Part shown: positions 8,054 to 9,372 of the stretch, in pieces
Position numbering within the stretch: the first letter of the stretch is position 1
How the letters are laid out: each line of letters opens with the position of its first letter
Assembly: GCA_041178225.1 (NCBI GenBank)
Contig: JBEGVV010000122.1
Location: 1 to 9,372 of the forward strand
Length of the DNA: 9,372 nucleotides
Reading direction: 5' to 3'
Origin: CAIOSQ01 sp041178225
GTDB taxonomy: Bacteria > Pseudomonadota > Alphaproteobacteria > CACIAM-22H2
Notes under the pieces: model-generated
What the model was told of the DNA's origin: nothing
The model's database searches: none
Seen by the model: the letters and a program-made list of their open reading frames with translations, nothing else
Made by a program: the position numbers and the translations under genes

Positions 8054-9372
8054 ATGCGTTCCGCCCATGTCGACAGCTTCGCGCGCGACAACCTGCCGCC
8101 GCGCGAGCTCCAGCCGGAGTTCCTGTTCGAGCTTCCCGAGCTGCGCTTCCCCGAGCGCCTGAACTGCGCGGCCGAGCTGCTCGACCGGCATGTCGCCGAG
8201 GGGCGCGGCGATCGCGCCTGCATCCGCGCGCCGGGGATCTCCTGGACCTACGCGCAGCTGCAGGAGAAGGCCAACCGCATCGCCAACGTCCTCGTGCGCG
8301 AGATGGGCGTGGTGCCAGGCAACCGCGTCTTGCTGCGCGCGCCAAACAACCCGATGGCAGCGGCCTGCTGGTTCGCGGTCATGAAGGTCGGCGCGATCGC
8401 GGTGGCGACGATGCCGCTGCTGCGCGCGCGCGAGCTCTCGACCATCATCGACAAGGCCCGGGCCACGCACGCCCTCTGCGAGGCCGCGCTGGCGGAGGCG
8501 CTGCGCGAGGCGGCCGCGGCGAGCCCGGTCCTGCGCGAGATCCGGCTCCATGGCGGCGAGGGCGCGGACTCGCTCGAGGCGGCGATGGAGCGCCAGCCAG
8601 CCTCGTTCTCGACGCTCGACACGGCGGCCGAGGATTGCTGCATCTTCGCCTTCACCTCGGGCACGACGGGCGTGCCCAAGGCCACGATGCACTTCCACCG
8701 CGACGTCATGGCGATCTGCGCCTGCTGGCCGCGCCATGTCCTCAAGGCGTCGCCGGACGACGTCTTCATCGGCAGCCCGCCTCTTGCCTTCACCTTCGGG
8801 CTCGGCGGATTGCTGCTCTTCCCGATGTCGATCGGCGCCTCGACGGTGCTGCTCGAGAAGGCGTCGCCGCCGCTGCTGGTCGACGCGATCATCGAGCACG
8901 GCGCGAGCGTGCTCTTCACGGCGCCCACCTCCTACCGCGCGATGGCCACGCGCGGCGCCGAGCTGCGCGCGACGAGGCTGCGCAAGTGCGTCTCCGCCGG
9001 CGAGGCGCTGCCCGCGGCGACGCGCGCGCAGTGGCGCGACGCGACGGGCATCGAGCTCATCGACGGGATCGGCGCCACGGAGATGCTCCACATCTTCATA
9101 TCCGCGGACGAGGCCGGATCGCGGCCAGGCGCGACGGGCAAGCCCGTGCCCGGCTATCGCGCGCGGGTCGTCGACGCCGAGGGCCGCGAGCTCCCCCCCG
9201 GCGAGGTCGGTCGCCTCGCGGTCAAGGGGCCGACGGGCTGCCGCTACCTCGCCGACGCCCGCCAGAAGGACTACGTGCGCGGTGGCTGGAACTACACGGG
9301 CGACGCCTACCTCGTCGACGAGGACGGCTATTTCCACTACCAGGCGCGCACCGACGACATGATCGTCTCGGC
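8054..9372 (+). CDS. abmG: Aryl-CoA ligase, probable 2-aminobenzoate-CoA ligase (3' end outside window)
   Basis: The frame is open from the ATG at 8054 to the window end (439 codons seen), preceded five bases upstream by GGGGAGG (8042-8048). It is an adenylate-forming ANL enzyme: nucleotide loop TSGTTGVPK at 201-209 followed by ATMHFHRD, adenine motif DGIGATEML at 337-345, ribose-binding Asp417 in YTGD, and the hinge RTDDMIVSA at 432 onward. The C-terminal thioesterification domain with the catalytic lysine is beyond the window. It would activate an aromatic acid with ATP and CoA, feeding the fused monooxygenase at 2325-4670. The MHFHRD stretch and the DDMIVSA hinge look more like 2-aminobenzoate-CoA ligases than classical benzoate-CoA ligases. 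That substrate call rests on family resemblance and context; benzoate or salicylate remain possible. The loop has Ala where many relatives have Gly after PK. Confidence 0.87.
   Translation, partial: MRSAHVDSFARDNLPPRELQPEFLFELPELRFPERLNCAAELLDRHVAEGRGDRACIRAPGISWTYAQLQEKANRIANVLVREMGVVPGNRVLLRAPNNPMAAACWFAVMKVGAIAVATMPLLRARELSTIIDKARATHALCEAALAEALREAAAASPVLREIRLHGGEGADSLEAAMERQPASFSTLDTAAEDCCIFAFTSGTTGVPKATMHFHRDVMAICACWPRHVLKASPDDVFIGSPPLAFTFGLGGLLLFPMSIGASTVLLEKASPPLLVDAIIEHGASVLFTAPTSYRAMATRGAELRATRLRKCVSAGEALPAATRAQWRDATGIELIDGIGATEMLHIFISADEAGSRPGATGKPVPGYRARVVDAEGRELPPGEVGRLAVKGPTGCRYLADARQKDYVRGGWNYTGDAYLVDEDGYFHYQARTDDMIVS

Overview
The window is a stretch of very GC-rich bacterial DNA with eight genes, all on the + strand. 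The first and last are cut by the window edges. Base composition, third-position G/C codon use and gene content suggest an aerobic, high-GC proteobacterium, probably an alphaproteobacterium. I cannot name a genus. No tRNA, rRNA, insertion sequence, CRISPR array or phage gene was seen, and no gap between genes exceeds 65 bases.

Region 1 (1-2259) is a signalling pair. It holds the C-terminal part of a hybrid sensor histidine kinase (rest of the dimerization helix, ATPase domain, degenerate receiver, intact receiver, Hpt domain). Twelve bases later comes a 135-residue, CheY-like, stand-alone response regulator with all phosphorylation residues and no output domain.

Region 2 (2260-2324) is a short AT-richer island in the GC-rich background. 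It contains a plausible sigma-70-type promoter whose -10 element lies inside a 20-bp imperfect palindrome, which looks like an operator, followed by a strong Shine-Dalgarno sequence.

Region 3 (2325-9372) is a tightly packed catabolic operon for an aromatic acid handled as its CoA thioester. The order is: fused flavin monooxygenase/Old-Yellow-Enzyme reductase of the 2-aminobenzoyl-CoA monooxygenase/reductase type; short-chain dehydrogenase; MarR-family regulator; enoyl-CoA hydratase-family protein; acyl-CoA dehydrogenase; and an aryl-CoA ligase of the 2-aminobenzoate/benzoate type (3' end cut). Three successive junctions overlap by four bases and the next two are separated by 3 and 20 bases.

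The likely pathway is the hybrid aerobic 2-aminobenzoate (anthranilate) route described in Azoarcus evansii. The ligase makes aminobenzoyl-CoA. The fused flavoenzyme hydroxylates and reduces the ring to a non-aromatic oxo-cyclohexene carbonyl-CoA. The dehydrogenase, hydratase-family protein and acyl-CoA dehydrogenase then act in beta-oxidation-like steps whose exact order is not settled by sequence. The MarR protein probably represses the operon through the palindrome and is relieved by a pathway CoA thioester; this is inference. The chemistry is a known type. The points most worth a second look are the promoter/operator arrangement, the hydratase homologue that lacks both usual catalytic glutamates, and the neighbouring orphan phosphorelay.
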